Below are positions 1 through 7,893 of a stretch of 49,887 bases of DNA, piece by piece (position 1 is the stretch's first letter; each line of letters begins with the position of its first letter). Origin of the DNA: Phocaeicola plebeius (GTDB lineage: Bacteria; Bacteroidota; Bacteroidia; Bacteroidales; Bacteroidaceae); assembly GCA_022767125.1 (NCBI GenBank), contig JALEPZ010000101.1, positions 1 through 49,887 of the forward strand, given 5' to 3'. Under the pieces are notes generated by a model. That model had not been told where the DNA came from. It worked only from the letters and a program-made list of their open reading frames with translations, and did not search any database. The translations under genes were made by a program, and so were the position numbers.

Positions 1-1
1 C

Positions 2-196
2 AATGCCATAGCAGAACGCGTGAACGGCATCATCAAGCAGGAATGGCTTTATAAAATGAAACGTCCTCATGACCTTGAAGAAGCAAGATTGTTGATGACA
101 GACATCATTGAGTTCTACAATAACAAAAGGCCACATAGAAGCAATATGGACATGTTACCACCGAGAAGGATGAGGGAGTCGATTCATGTACATTGA
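2..196 (+). CDS. IS3-family transposase, C-terminal end (cut by window edge)
   Basis: The reading frame is open from the first bases to a TGA at 194-196 and encodes about 64 residues. It begins with the stretch NAIAERVNGIIKQEW and ends in FYNNKRPHRSNMDMLPPRRM. These are the hallmarks of the end of the DDE integrase core of IS3-family OrfB: the last catalytic Glu (in AER) followed by the YNxxRPH motif. The start and the rest of the element lie upstream of the window, so intactness cannot be judged. The terminal inverted repeat was not identified. The neighbouring short repeats and gene stub suggest an insertion hot spot. Confidence 0.85.
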   Translation, partial: NAIAERVNGIIKQEWLYKMKRPHDLEEARLLMTDIIEFYNNKRPHRSNMDMLPPRRMRESIHVH

Positions 197-204
197 AAGC
201 TCAA

Positions 205-223
205 TGGAGGCTTTGCGCCTCCA
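205..223 (+). terminator. Hairpin just after the transposase stop
   Basis: A perfect 7-bp stem (TGGAGGC at 205-211 and GCCTCCA at 217-223) with a 5-nt loop lies 8 nt after the transposase stop codon. There is no long T run directly after it, so calling it a terminator rests on position and stem only. Confidence 0.4.
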
Positions 224-282
224 GCTGCAAGGCTTCCTCCGCAGTGTTTTTCATGGATTTTTGCAGGAGCCGAAAATATAAC

Positions 283-290
283 TATCTTTG
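283..290 (+). promoter_or_regulatory. Orphan -7-like element
   Basis: TATCTTTG matches the Bacteroidetes -7 consensus TAnnTTTG. No convincing gene follows within 100 bp; the nearest open frame begins at 415. It may be an outward-facing or leftover promoter at the edge of the insertion element. Confidence 0.3.
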
Positions 291-414
291 CACCTGTGTA
301 CTGATTTAGTAACATCTGAACGACATTGTAAAGCGTCTTAGGAAGACATTGCAGAGTAAGTGAAGTAAAACAGTAAACTAACAAATAATCTGTGAAGTAA
401 AATCAGTCAAAGTC

Positions 415-615
415 ATGAAGGTATCTGCATGTGCCCACGAAGGTACCTTCGATGACCAACGCAGGTACCTGCATCGGGCTATGAAGGTATCTGCAAAAAA
501 ACAGCAGGAAAAGCATGTGAAACAGTATGAGGAGTTCTTCCTCGTTTCGGTCCGTCCCCCTGCCATCAAATTCTGCGAAACGTTTGGAAAAGTCAGGATT
601 ATTCCCTATTTTTGA
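415..615 (+). CDS. Short hypothetical ORF made partly of palindromic repeats
   Basis: This is an open frame of 66 codons. Its first third is made of the repeated unit that translates as MKVSA (positions 415-495) and its second half is KKQQEKHVKQYEEFF followed by a basic/hydrophobic tail. I recognise no domain. The frame may be a by-product of an intergenic repeat rather than a real gene, because the repeat units are DNA palindromes. No good promoter sits just upstream. Treat it as a weak candidate. Confidence 0.2.
   Translation: MKVSACAHEGTFDDQRRYLHRAMKVSAKKQQEKHVKQYEEFFLVSVRPPAIKFCETFGKVRIIPYF
418..495. repeat. Cluster of four AAGGTAYCTKCA-like units with two perfect palindromes
   Basis: The unit occurs at 418-429 (AAGGTATCTGCA), 440-450 (AAGGTACCTTC), 462-473 (CAGGTACCTGCA) and 484-495 (AAGGTATCTGCA). 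Two copies are perfect palindromes: CGAAGGTACCTTCG at 438-451 and GCAGGTACCTGC at 461-472. The spacing of about 22 bp is nearly regular. It lies between the transposase end and the truncated PD-(D/E)XK stub. Function is unknown; it could be a REP-like intergenic repeat or a protein-binding array. Confidence 0.6.
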
Positions 616-642
616 CCCAACTAAAATTTAAACTTGGTAAGT

Positions 643-771
643 ATGGCCAAATACCTCAACCCATTCACCGACATCGGATTCAAGCGCCTATTCGGACAGG
701 AGTTCTCGAAAGCATTGCTCATCGACTTCCTCAACAACCTGTTGGAGGGAGAGAAGAAGATTGTGGGACTT
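643..771 (+). pseudogene. N-terminal stub of a PD-(D/E)XK (Rpn-type) nuclease/transposase-family gene
   Basis: The start at 643 encodes MAKYLNPFTDIGFKRLFGQE and continues to LLEGEKKIVGL. This is the standard N-terminus of the PD-(D/E)XK nuclease family transposase / Rpn proteins common in Bacteroides. After about 43 codons the similarity ends and the frame runs into unrelated codons with a stop at 819. The catalytic core, normally another 200 or more residues, is missing. A full-length copy would be roughly 280-300 residues, so this is a deletion remnant. It sits directly upstream of an unrelated conserved gene at 852, which suggests the deletion fused the two loci. Confidence 0.75.
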
Positions 772-851
772 CTCGCTGGGGGGACATCGGGGAAAAGTTC
801 CGTACGGAGGTGGCACTGAGAAGTTGGCGGATATTGCGACACAAAGATGTT

Positions 852-1400
852 ATGGACTGGAGAAAACAACTGGACCGGAAACTGGGTATGGACGATATCC
901 ATGAACTGTGTTTCCTGGCCCAAGGAGCAGACAACGACAGACGGAAGGAGGAACTGTATGAATGGATATCCGATGCGGACACTCGCATAGCGTCGAATGC
1001 CCTGTGGGTGTTCACTCATTTCGCCCTTGACGACAACCGGTGGCTTTATGCCAAGCATGATGACCTGATAGACCGGGTGCTGGCAGAAACGAATACGACC
1101 AAGCGGCGTCTGCTGCTGGTTCTGCTGTACAGACAGCCGTTCGGACCGACGCGCTTCCGTACGGACTTCCTGGACTTCTGCCTTCGGAAGATGACGTCGT
1201 GCACGGAATCGTATGGGGTACGGGCGCTGTGCATGAAACTGGCATACGAGCAATGCCGGAACTATCCGGAACTGATGGAGGAGCTGAAAAGCGGACTGGA
1301 ACTGCTGGCGGACGAGCCGCTTTCGCCCGGACTGTTGTCGGCGCAACGACAGGTCTGGAAACAGATAACGACTAATCTCCAAAAGAATGAACGGACTTGA
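852..1400 (+). CDS. Conserved hypothetical protein upstream of hemW
   Basis: The product has 182 residues and starts MDWRKQLDRKLGMDDIHELC. The frame is open further upstream to 612, but that extension is read from the Rpn stub region in another frame and looks artificial, so I chose the ATG at 852. The protein is predicted helical and rich in Arg, Leu and Trp, with no signal peptide or membrane segment. I recall similar helical proteins of unknown function in Bacteroides, possibly of HEAT-repeat type, but recognise no catalytic motif. Its 3' end overlaps the hemW start by 14 nt, so the two are probably translationally coupled. Its own promoter may have been altered by the deletion upstream. 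Confidence 0.6.
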   Translation: MDWRKQLDRKLGMDDIHELCFLAQGADNDRRKEELYEWISDADTRIASNALWVFTHFALDDNRWLYAKHDDLIDRVLAETNTTKRRLLLVLLYRQPFGPTRFRTDFLDFCLRKMTSCTESYGVRALCMKLAYEQCRNYPELMEELKSGLELLADEPLSPGLLSAQRQVWKQITTNLQKNERT

Positions 1401-2559
1401 ACTTTGCCGGACGGCTACTGCCACTGCCGGCATCTATCTTCATATTCCTTTTTGCCAACGGCGGTGTATCTATTGCGACTTCTTCTCGTCGACCGACAGC
1501 GGGAAGAAGGCGGCGTATGTAGAGGCCTTGTGCCAGGAACTGGTGATGAGGAAAGAGTACCTGGACGGAAGGGCTATCGCTACCGTCTATTTCGGAGGAG
1601 GCACTCCTTCCCAACTGGCGGCTACGGATTTCCAACGTATCTTCGATACGATTTATACTCACTACGAGGTCTGCCCTTCTGCAGAAATCACGCTGGAGGC
1701 GAATCCGGACGACCTGACGGAAGCGTACCTGGAATCGCTCTCCGCCCTGCCTTTCAACCGCTTGAGCATGGGAATCCAGACTTTCCATGAGGAGACACTC
1801 CGTCTGCTCCGCCGACGACATACGGCCACCCAGGCCATAGCGGCGTTCCATCGCTGCCGACAAGCGGGATTCGGCAACCTCAGCATCGACCTGATGTATG
1901 GGCTGCCGGGAGAAACGCAGGAGCGGTGGGAGGCCGACCTGCAGCAGGCGCTGGAGCTACGGCCGGAACATATATCGGCCTACCACCTCATCTACGAAGA
2001 AGGTACGGCCCTCTGGCAACTGCGCGAGCAGCATCGTGTCAGCGAAGCGGACGAGGAACTGAGTCTGCGTCTGTTCAAACAGCTTATCCACCGGCTTCGG
2101 GAGAACGGCTACGAACAGTATGAAATCTCCAACTTCTGCCGGCCCGGATACCCTTCCCGCCACAACTCCAGTTATTGGGACGGGACTCCTTACCTGGGTT
2201 GTGGAGCGGCCGCCCATTCGTTCGACGGAACTTCCCGCCAATGGAACGTGGCTTCGATTGACCGGTACATACAGGGCATGCAGAAAGGTGTTCCAGACGC
2301 AGAACGTGAAGAACTGGATCTGGCCACCCGTTACAACGACCGTATCGTGACTGCCATGCGGACCCGCCGGGGCATTTCCTTGTCCTGCCTGCGCCAGGAG
2401 TTCGGCAAGGAGCTGGCTGACTATTGTCTGCAAATGGCTCGTCCGTACTTGGAGCAGGGTACGCTTGAAATCAGCAATGACCGGCTTCGACTCACGGAAA
2501 ATGGCATTTTTATCTCGGATGGCATCATGAGTGATATGATGTTTGTGAACGACGAATGA
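1387..2559 (+). CDS. hemW: Radical SAM protein HemW (coproporphyrinogen III oxidase-like)
   Basis: The product has 390 residues. The segment GIYLHIPFCQRRCIYCDFF carries the radical SAM CX3CX2C cluster ligands (Cys23, Cys27, Cys30), followed by the glycine-rich FGGGTPS SAM-binding motif near residue 65 and by RLSMGIQTF and GLPGET motifs of the HemN/HemW family. The C-terminal third fits the HemN_C domain. The extra CX2C Cys of true HemN is not evident, which favours HemW, a haem chaperone, over the oxidase. This is family knowledge; activity is not proven. The ATG at 1387 overlaps the upstream gene. A shorter start is possible because typical members begin close to AGIYLHIPF. Confidence 0.9.
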   Translation: MNGLELCRTATATAGIYLHIPFCQRRCIYCDFFSSTDSGKKAAYVEALCQELVMRKEYLDGRAIATVYFGGGTPSQLAATDFQRIFDTIYTHYEVCPSAEITLEANPDDLTEAYLESLSALPFNRLSMGIQTFHEETLRLLRRRHTATQAIAAFHRCRQAGFGNLSIDLMYGLPGETQERWEADLQQALELRPEHISAYHLIYEEGTALWQLREQHRVSEADEELSLRLFKQLIHRLRENGYEQYEISNFCRPGYPSRHNSSYWDGTPYLGCGAAAHSFDGTSRQWNVASIDRYIQGMQKGVPDAEREELDLATRYNDRIVTAMRTRRGISLSCLRQEFGKELADYCLQMARPYLEQGTLEISNDRLRLTENGIFISDGIMSDMMFVNDE

Positions 2560-2578
2560 AGGACGGAGACCCTAAAAA

Positions 2579-2643
2579 ATCATCCTGGATAGTAGCGAAG
2601 GAGGCTTGTGGGATGTCAGCTCTCCGCGAGTATCCAGGATGAT
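2579..2643. terminator. Inverted repeat between convergent hemW and glmM
   Basis: There is a perfect 13-bp inverted repeat: ATCATCCTGGATA at 2579-2591 and TATCCAGGATGAT at 2631-2643. The 39-nt spacer can itself fold partly (GCG..GGAG against CTC.CCGC). It sits 20 bp after hemW and 28 bp after the glmM stop on the other strand, so a bidirectional terminator is the simplest reading. The A run on its left side becomes a T run for the minus strand. The loop is long for a classical terminator. Confidence 0.6.
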
Positions 2644-2671
2644 GTATATCAGCGTTACAGTGCGTCAGTGA

Positions 2672-4060
2672 TTACTTGGCGAGACTGTAGACGATGTCCA
2701 TAATCTGCTTGCCGAGTTCGTCTGCCGCTTCCATCGTAGCCGCTTCTGAGTACACGCGAATGATCGGTTCGGTGTTACTCTTGCGCAGGTGAACCCATTT
2801 GTCGGGGAAGTCAATCTTCACACCATCGATGTCATTGATCTCCTCATTCTTATACAGTTCCTTCACCTTCAAGAGAATAGCGTCTACATCCGTATCAGGA
2901 GTCAGGTCGATGCGGTTCTTAGCGATGCAATAGTTGGGGTAAGAAGCCCGCAGTTCGCTCACCTTCTTGCCTTCGTGGGCCAGATGGCTCAGGAACAGGG
3001 CAATACCTACCAGGGCATCACGGCCATAGTGCGATTCGGGATAGATGACCCCGCCGTTGCCTTCACCGCCGATGACAGCCTGTACAGCCTTCATCTTGGT
3101 CGTCACGTTCACTTCACCGACTGCCGACGCAAAGTATTCCTGACCGTATTTGCGGGTCACGTCGCGCAAGGCACGGGTGGAACTGAGATTAGACACGGTA
3201 TTGCCCGGTGTGTGCTTCAGCACATAGTCGGCCACCGTCACCAATGTATATTCTTCACCGTACATTTTTCCGTCTTCACAGATCAGTGCCAGACGGTCCA
3301 CATCCGGGTCGACCACGAAAGCCACGTCATTCTCACCCTTCTTCATCAGGCTCATGATGTCGCCGAGGTTCTTCTCCAGCGGTTCCGGGTTGTGCTGGAA
3401 GTCACCCGTCGGTTCGCAATAGAGTTTCTCCACATGCTGTACCCCCAGCTGTTCGAGCAGCTGCGGAAGGATGATACCGCCGACAGAGTTCACACAGTCG
3501 ATGGCCACACGGAAATTGGCACGGCGGATAGCTTCCACATCCACCAGCTTCAGAGCCAGCACACTGTCGATGTGACGCTGGTTGAAGGAATCGTCTTCAC
3601 GATACTTTCCAATATGGTCGATGTCGGCATATTCGAAAGCCTCTGCAGCCGCAATGCGCAATACTTCATTGCCTTCGGCTGCATTCAGGAACTCACCGTG
3701 TTCATTGAGCAGTTTCAAGGCGTTCCACTGCCGCGGGTTGTGACTGGCCGTCAGAATGATGCCGCCACAGGCCCCTTCCATGGTCACAGCCAATTCGGTA
3801 GTAGGAGTGGAAGCCAAACCGATGTTCACCACATCGAAGCCCATTCCCATCAGGGTGCCACACACCACGTTCTTGACCATCTCGCCCGAGATACGGGCGT
3901 CACGGCCTACCACAATCTTGTTCGACTGGATACTGGTTGTCTTACGAATCAGCGTAGCATAGGCCGAAGTGAACTTCACAATGTCAAGCGGGTTCAAACC
4001 GTCGCCCGCATGTCCTCCAATAGTACCGCGAATACCGGAAATAGATTTAATTAATGTCAT
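2672..4060 (-). CDS. glmM: Phosphoglucosamine mutase
   Basis: The product has 462 residues and belongs to the alpha-D-phosphohexomutase family. The active-site phosphoserine loop reads TASHNPRQWNALK (Ser106), the metal-binding loop reads DPDVDR near residue 250, the sugar-binding loop reads GEGNGGVIYPESHYGRD, and the C-terminal phosphate-binding loop reads RKSNTEPIIRVY. All four mutase loops are intact. It converts glucosamine-6-phosphate to glucosamine-1-phosphate for UDP-GlcNAc and cell wall synthesis. It lies 10 bp downstream of the DUF4827 lipoprotein and is probably cotranscribed with it. A phosphomannomutase/phosphoglucomutase specificity cannot be wholly excluded from sequence. Confidence 0.9.
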   Translation of the reverse strand: MTLIKSISGIRGTIGGHAGDGLNPLDIVKFTSAYATLIRKTTSIQSNKIVVGRDARISGEMVKNVVCGTLMGMGFDVVNIGLASTPTTELAVTMEGACGGIILTASHNPRQWNALKLLNEHGEFLNAAEGNEVLRIAAAEAFEYADIDHIGKYREDDSFNQRHIDSVLALKLVDVEAIRRANFRVAIDCVNSVGGIILPQLLEQLGVQHVEKLYCEPTGDFQHNPEPLEKNLGDIMSLMKKGENDVAFVVDPDVDRLALICEDGKMYGEEYTLVTVADYVLKHTPGNTVSNLSSTRALRDVTRKYGQEYFASAVGEVNVTTKMKAVQAVIGGEGNGGVIYPESHYGRDALVGIALFLSHLAHEGKKVSELRASYPNYCIAKNRIDLTPDTDVDAILLKVKELYKNEEINDIDGVKIDFPDKWVHLRKSNTEPIIRVYSEAATMEAADELGKQIMDIVYSLAK

Positions 4061-4070
4061 AATAAGTTAA

Positions 4071-4730
4071 TTATTTACCAAGGTTATATGTTATCTCATA
4101 ATAGGCAGGATATACGTACTGGGATGCCTGGTAGGTGCCCTGGCTGTGCGGGACGATGAGGCGCACCCGGGCTACGTCCTCTGCCGACTGCGTACGCTGG
4201 GGACGCAGGTACTTGAGAGGCAGCAGCCAGCCGGTCGGCACGGAAGCACTCTGGTAGTAGCTGTACATCAGCGAATAGCCCTGGAAGGTGCCCGAATAGG
4301 TATTGTTGCTTACCGTCACCTTGTATTCCTCGGGCTGCGAGAGGTAGGTCGAGTTGACGATGTGCATGTTCGCCAACAGGGTGTCGCCCTTCGTGAACAG
4401 GTCCGACCGTTCCTGGATGGCCACCTCCACAAAGCGGGACAACAGCTGGTAATAACCGTCGGACAGACGGGTTTCGGCCTTTCCGCGCTGCAGGATATTC
4501 ATATAGACCCCCGACTCCTCGAACAGCACATACTCGTTCTCTTTCGTCAGGGTATCCTGATCATAGAATTCTTTTTCCGAAATGACCTTGATGTCATTCT
4601 CCAGAATAAACGCATTGATGGCATCGGCCTCTTCCTCCTTCATCTCGGCATAGGTCTTTCCGTTGTTGCAGCTCTGCAGAACAGCAGCTACAAGCAGGAA
4701 AAGCATCGCTATATACTTCGTTTCTTTCAT
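4071..4730 (-). CDS. DUF4827-type lipoprotein
   Basis: The product has 219 residues. The N-terminus MKETKYIAMLFLLVAAVLQSC is a lipoprotein signal peptide with lipobox LQSC. The mature protein is acidic at first and then rich in Tyr and Ser. I recognise the general form and position of the Bacteroidales DUF4827 proteins, which are encoded next to glmM and nrnA. Its fold resembles FKBP-type domains only by recollection, and no enzymatic motif can be pointed to. A -7 element lies 30 bp upstream of the start (4760-4767). It is probably anchored in the cell envelope; function unknown. Confidence 0.7.
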   Translation of the reverse strand: MKETKYIAMLFLLVAAVLQSCNNGKTYAEMKEEEADAINAFILENDIKVISEKEFYDQDTLTKENEYVLFEESGVYMNILQRGKAETRLSDGYYQLLSRFVEVAIQERSDLFTKGDTLLANMHIVNSTYLSQPEEYKVTVSNNTYSGTFQGYSLMYSYYQSASVPTGWLLPLKYLRPQRTQSAEDVARVRLIVPHSQGTYQASQYVYPAYYEITYNLGK

Positions 4731-4759
4731 TGCTTTGGTTATTGGAATGATTTATTGGG

Positions 4760-4767
4760 CAAAAGTA
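4760..4767 (-). promoter_or_regulatory. -7 promoter element for the DUF4827-glmM unit
   Basis: Read on the minus strand it is TACTTTTG, matching TAnnTTTG, 30 bp ahead of the lipoprotein ATG (4730). It lies between nrnA and the lipoprotein gene, so these two start separate transcripts or at least have an internal promoter. Confidence 0.55.
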
Positions 4768-4819
4768 ATAAAATGCTTTGGTTCACTTTCCCTTTTTCAT
4801 GGAAATCATCCATGAATAA

Positions 4820-5857
4820 CTAATTTTTTAACAGTTTTTCCTCGTAGTGGATCAACGCCCGCTTGAAGACCTCTATCGCTTCGTCCATGGTGCCGTAGAA
4901 TTCACCGCCCGAGGCATTGAGATGACCGCCACCATTGAAAAACTCGGCTGCCACCTGGTTGCAAGGGAACGCCCCCACCGAACGCAGCGACACCTTGACC
5001 ATCGGCTTCTCGGTGTCTTCACGCAGGAAGGCGGAAAAACAGACGCCCTTCATCTGCAGGGGGATATTGACAAAACCTTCCGTATCGCCTTTCACATAGT
5101 GGAACTTCGACTGCTCTGCCTTGGTGAGGCAAATCAGGGCCGAACGGAACTGGGGATAGACCTGCATCTTCTCGTAGAGCACGTAGCCCATCAGGCGCAG
5201 CCGCCCCTCGGAGTAGGTATTGAACACCTTGCGGTAGATTTCATCCTTGTCGATGCCCTTCGAGATCAGTTCACTGATGATGAAATAAATCTGACGGTCG
5301 TTCGAGTTGTAGGTGAAACCGCCTGTATCGGTCATCATGCCGGTATAGATGCATTGTGCCCCTTCCAGGGTAATGTCCTCGAAATACCCCAGCCGGCAGA
5401 TGAGGCGGAACACCAGTTCGGAGGTGGAAGAAATCTGGGGATGCGAGATGATGACATCGCAGAAGTCACCCGGATAGAGATGATGGTCCACCATCAGTTT
5501 CTTGCACCCGGCCGCCTCTACAGGACGGGCCACTGCATCGATACGGCTCAGCACGTTGAAGTCGAGACAGCAGATCAGGTCGGCCTCCGCAATCAGCTGG
5601 TTGGCAAAATCCGTGTAGCGGTCGTAGCGCACAATGTCTTTGGCTCCGGGCATCCAGCGCAAGAAATCCGGAAAGGCATTGGGCACCACCACATGGACGT
5701 TCTTGCCCTGTGTCTCGAGGAAATGAAGCAGTCCGAGGGAAGAGCCGATGGCATCCCCGTCGGGCGAGACATGCGTCACAATCACTATTTTCTCGGCATT
5801 GTCGAAGAGCTTGCCGGCTTTTTCGACATTGGACGGAAGGATCACTTTTTCTAACAT
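4820..5857 (-). CDS. nrnA: DHH-family bifunctional oligoribonuclease / pAp phosphatase
   Basis: The product has 345 residues with the DHH/DHHA1 architecture. Motif I is VTHVSPDGDAIGSSLG (metal-binding Asp residues), motif II is CLDFN, the signature is MVDHHLYPGD, motif IV is MMTDTGGFTYNS, and the DHHA1 substrate loop GGGHLNASGGEF lies near the C-terminus. All phosphoesterase residues expected for NrnA are present. Members degrade nano-RNAs and hydrolyse 3'-phosphoadenosine-5'-phosphate in the cytoplasm. A promoter element at 5887-5894 precedes it by 30 bp. The order nrnA, DUF4827 lipoprotein, glmM is usual in Bacteroidales. Confidence 0.9.
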   Translation of the reverse strand: MLEKVILPSNVEKAGKLFDNAEKIVIVTHVSPDGDAIGSSLGLLHFLETQGKNVHVVVPNAFPDFLRWMPGAKDIVRYDRYTDFANQLIAEADLICCLDFNVLSRIDAVARPVEAAGCKKLMVDHHLYPGDFCDVIISHPQISSTSELVFRLICRLGYFEDITLEGAQCIYTGMMTDTGGFTYNSNDRQIYFIISELISKGIDKDEIYRKVFNTYSEGRLRLMGYVLYEKMQVYPQFRSALICLTKAEQSKFHYVKGDTEGFVNIPLQMKGVCFSAFLREDTEKPMVKVSLRSVGAFPCNQVAAEFFNGGGHLNASGGEFYGTMDEAIEVFKRALIHYEEKLLKN

Positions 5858-5886
5858 ATTCTATATATTCCAATTAATTTTAGGGA

Positions 5887-5894
5887 CAAAAGTA
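5887..5894 (-). promoter_or_regulatory. -7 promoter element for nrnA
   Basis: On the minus strand this reads TACTTTTG, a match to the Bacteroidetes -7 consensus, 30 bp upstream of the nrnA start codon. It lies just before the end of comEC, so nrnA need not depend on the rpe-comEC transcript. Confidence 0.5.
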
Positions 5895-5898
5895 CAAC

Positions 5899-7887
5899 TT
5901 ATTTCTCATTCAACGGCACAATTCGCCAAGAACCTTTGCCGGTCAGGTCAATAAAAGGTGTTCCTGACTCCCGGCATTCCCGGCGAAGGCGTTCCGACAG
6001 TCCGGACGACAGGGCATCGTCGAGCACCACCTGCTTCACCTCGAACAGGCCAGACAGGGAACGCAGACGGCCTCGGAACCCGCGGCAGATATACAGGTAA
6101 TCCAGCTGCAGCCGCTCGCCCGTATTTACCCGTTGCTCCCATCGTCCATCGTCGACCACCGCCACGCGGCAACCGCCTACATTATATATAGGGTGTTCAT
6201 CTGACAATCTGCGCCAGTCGCGCCCCTGCTTCACACAGACCGATCCGTCGTAGAGATGGACGGTAGGCGGTTGGGGGGAAAGGCGGCCTGCCACTCCTGT
6301 TGCCGCCAGGCCGACACAGGCCAGCAGGAACAGCATCACCCCTCCGGGCCGACGGACATACAGCCAGCCCACAGCCGAGCTCAGGGCGACAAAGAGCAAG
6401 AAACCCTGCAGGCCGGACACATAGCACTGTGTCAGCTGGCTCCCCTCCCACTGGCTGATGCCCTCCATCAGGGCATTCATTCCGCCGGCCACTTCCTGCA
6501 GGCCCCACACCCCCAAACGGAAAGCAGGAGCCCAAGCGGAAACGGCCAGCAAAGCGACCGACAGCCACAACAAGACGGTGGCCAACGGAACGACCAGCAG
6601 ATTGGCCAGCAGGAAACAAACCGGGAAAGTGCCGAAATAATACAAGATGAAAGGCAAAGTCCCCCACTGGGCCGCCACCGACATTCCCATCAGCCGCAGC
6701 GCCTGACGCAGTCCCCAGGGAGCCCGCCGGGTCCATTGCCACAGAAAGGGTTGGAGAAGCAAGAGAAAGGCCACGGCCGCTACCGACAGCTGGAACCCGA
6801 CATCGAACAGCCACGCCGGACGGCACAGTAACATCAGGAATACGGCCAGCGAAAGTCCGTACATGCCCGAATAGCGTCCCTCGGTAAAACAGGCCGCCAG
6901 CACATAGAGGGTAAAGAGGGTAACGGCCCTAACGGCCGACACACTGCCTCCGGACAGGGCGGCAAAGCCCCACAAGGCAGCCACGACACACAACGACTGC
7001 AGCAGACGGCCACCCCTTACCCACCGCAGGGGGTAACTGAGCGCCAGCAGCAAGGCTGCCAGAATACCTACATGCATCCCCGACAGGGCCAAGATATGGC
7101 TGGCCCCCGCCGCACTGTAGGTCGCTTTCAGCGCCGGGCTCAGTTCCCGCTTCTCCCCTACCGTCAGGGCCGCCACTACCGCCAGAGCATCCCCATCCAG
7201 TCCTTCGCTGTGCAGCCTCGACAGCCAGCTGTCACGCAGCTTCCACAGCCGTTGCTGCAGACCCATCCGTTCTGCCTGCCCCACTTTCCGCCAGTTTCCG
7301 GCATAAACGATTCCAGTAGCGGCCAGTCCTTTTCGTTCCAGGTAGCGGCCGTAGTCGAACCCCGTCAGCTCATGGGCAGAGGGCCGTTCCAGCCGGGCAC
7401 GGAAACAGAAGCGGTCGCCACAGGCCAGCGGCTCCTGCAGCGAATCGGGCATCCAATACAAGCGGACCGACCGGCCGACCGGAAGCCAACAGTCGGACGT
7501 GCCGCCGCAGACAGCCTCCACCTCTACCACCGCCTGCCATGTCTTCTTTCCCCAGTGGGGCACTTCCTTCACCTCGCCCCGCCAGACCGCTTCGTGCAGG
7601 GGCCAGTCATAGGCAACCTGTCGCTGCTGCCGTTGCAGCAAGACAGCCCCCAGCAACGCGAAAGCCAACGCCACGCATCCGCCAAACAATACGGAGCACC
7701 CCCTACGACGCAGGAAATGGCCGCCCAAAGCCCCACCCACGGCCAGTGCGAAAGCGGCATACAGCCACGGCAACGCCTCCTTCCCGTAGAGGAAGGTATC
7801 GGCAAAAAAAATTCCGGTGGCCAAAGCGCAGGCCAGCCGGAATATAGGATATCGCCAGAAATTCAGCGTAGCGTCTTCCACCACCAT
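5899..7887 (-). CDS. comEC: ComEC/Rec2-family competence/DNA-channel protein
   Basis: The product has 662 residues. An N-terminal hydrophobic pair of helices and a soluble OB-like (DUF4131) domain span roughly residues 10-180. The competence domain follows, with the diagnostic ILALSGMHVGILAALLL and about eight to ten further membrane segments up to residue 530. The final 130 residues resemble the remnant of the beta-lactamase-like domain (VHLYDGSVCVKQG), but the HxHxDH zinc motif is absent, as in many Bacteroidetes ComEC proteins. The expected role is passage of single-stranded DNA through the inner membrane. It starts 6 bp after the rpe stop and is surely cotranscribed with rpe. Confidence 0.85.
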   Translation of the reverse strand: MVVEDATLNFWRYPIFRLACALATGIFFADTFLYGKEALPWLYAAFALAVGGALGGHFLRRRGCSVLFGGCVALAFALLGAVLLQRQQRQVAYDWPLHEAVWRGEVKEVPHWGKKTWQAVVEVEAVCGGTSDCWLPVGRSVRLYWMPDSLQEPLACGDRFCFRARLERPSAHELTGFDYGRYLERKGLAATGIVYAGNWRKVGQAERMGLQQRLWKLRDSWLSRLHSEGLDGDALAVVAALTVGEKRELSPALKATYSAAGASHILALSGMHVGILAALLLALSYPLRWVRGGRLLQSLCVVAALWGFAALSGGSVSAVRAVTLFTLYVLAACFTEGRYSGMYGLSLAVFLMLLCRPAWLFDVGFQLSVAAVAFLLLLQPFLWQWTRRAPWGLRQALRLMGMSVAAQWGTLPFILYYFGTFPVCFLLANLLVVPLATVLLWLSVALLAVSAWAPAFRLGVWGLQEVAGGMNALMEGISQWEGSQLTQCYVSGLQGFLLFVALSSAVGWLYVRRPGGVMLFLLACVGLAATGVAGRLSPQPPTVHLYDGSVCVKQGRDWRRLSDEHPIYNVGGCRVAVVDDGRWEQRVNTGERLQLDYLYICRGFRGRLRSLSGLFEVKQVVLDDALSSGLSERLRRECRESGTPFIDLTGKGSWRIVPLNEK

Positions 7888-7893
7888 TCCCGG

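Noticed and set aside
612-851. Longer start for the gene upstream of hemW
   Set aside because: The extension runs out of frame through the Rpn-type stub; conserved-looking sequence starts at 852.
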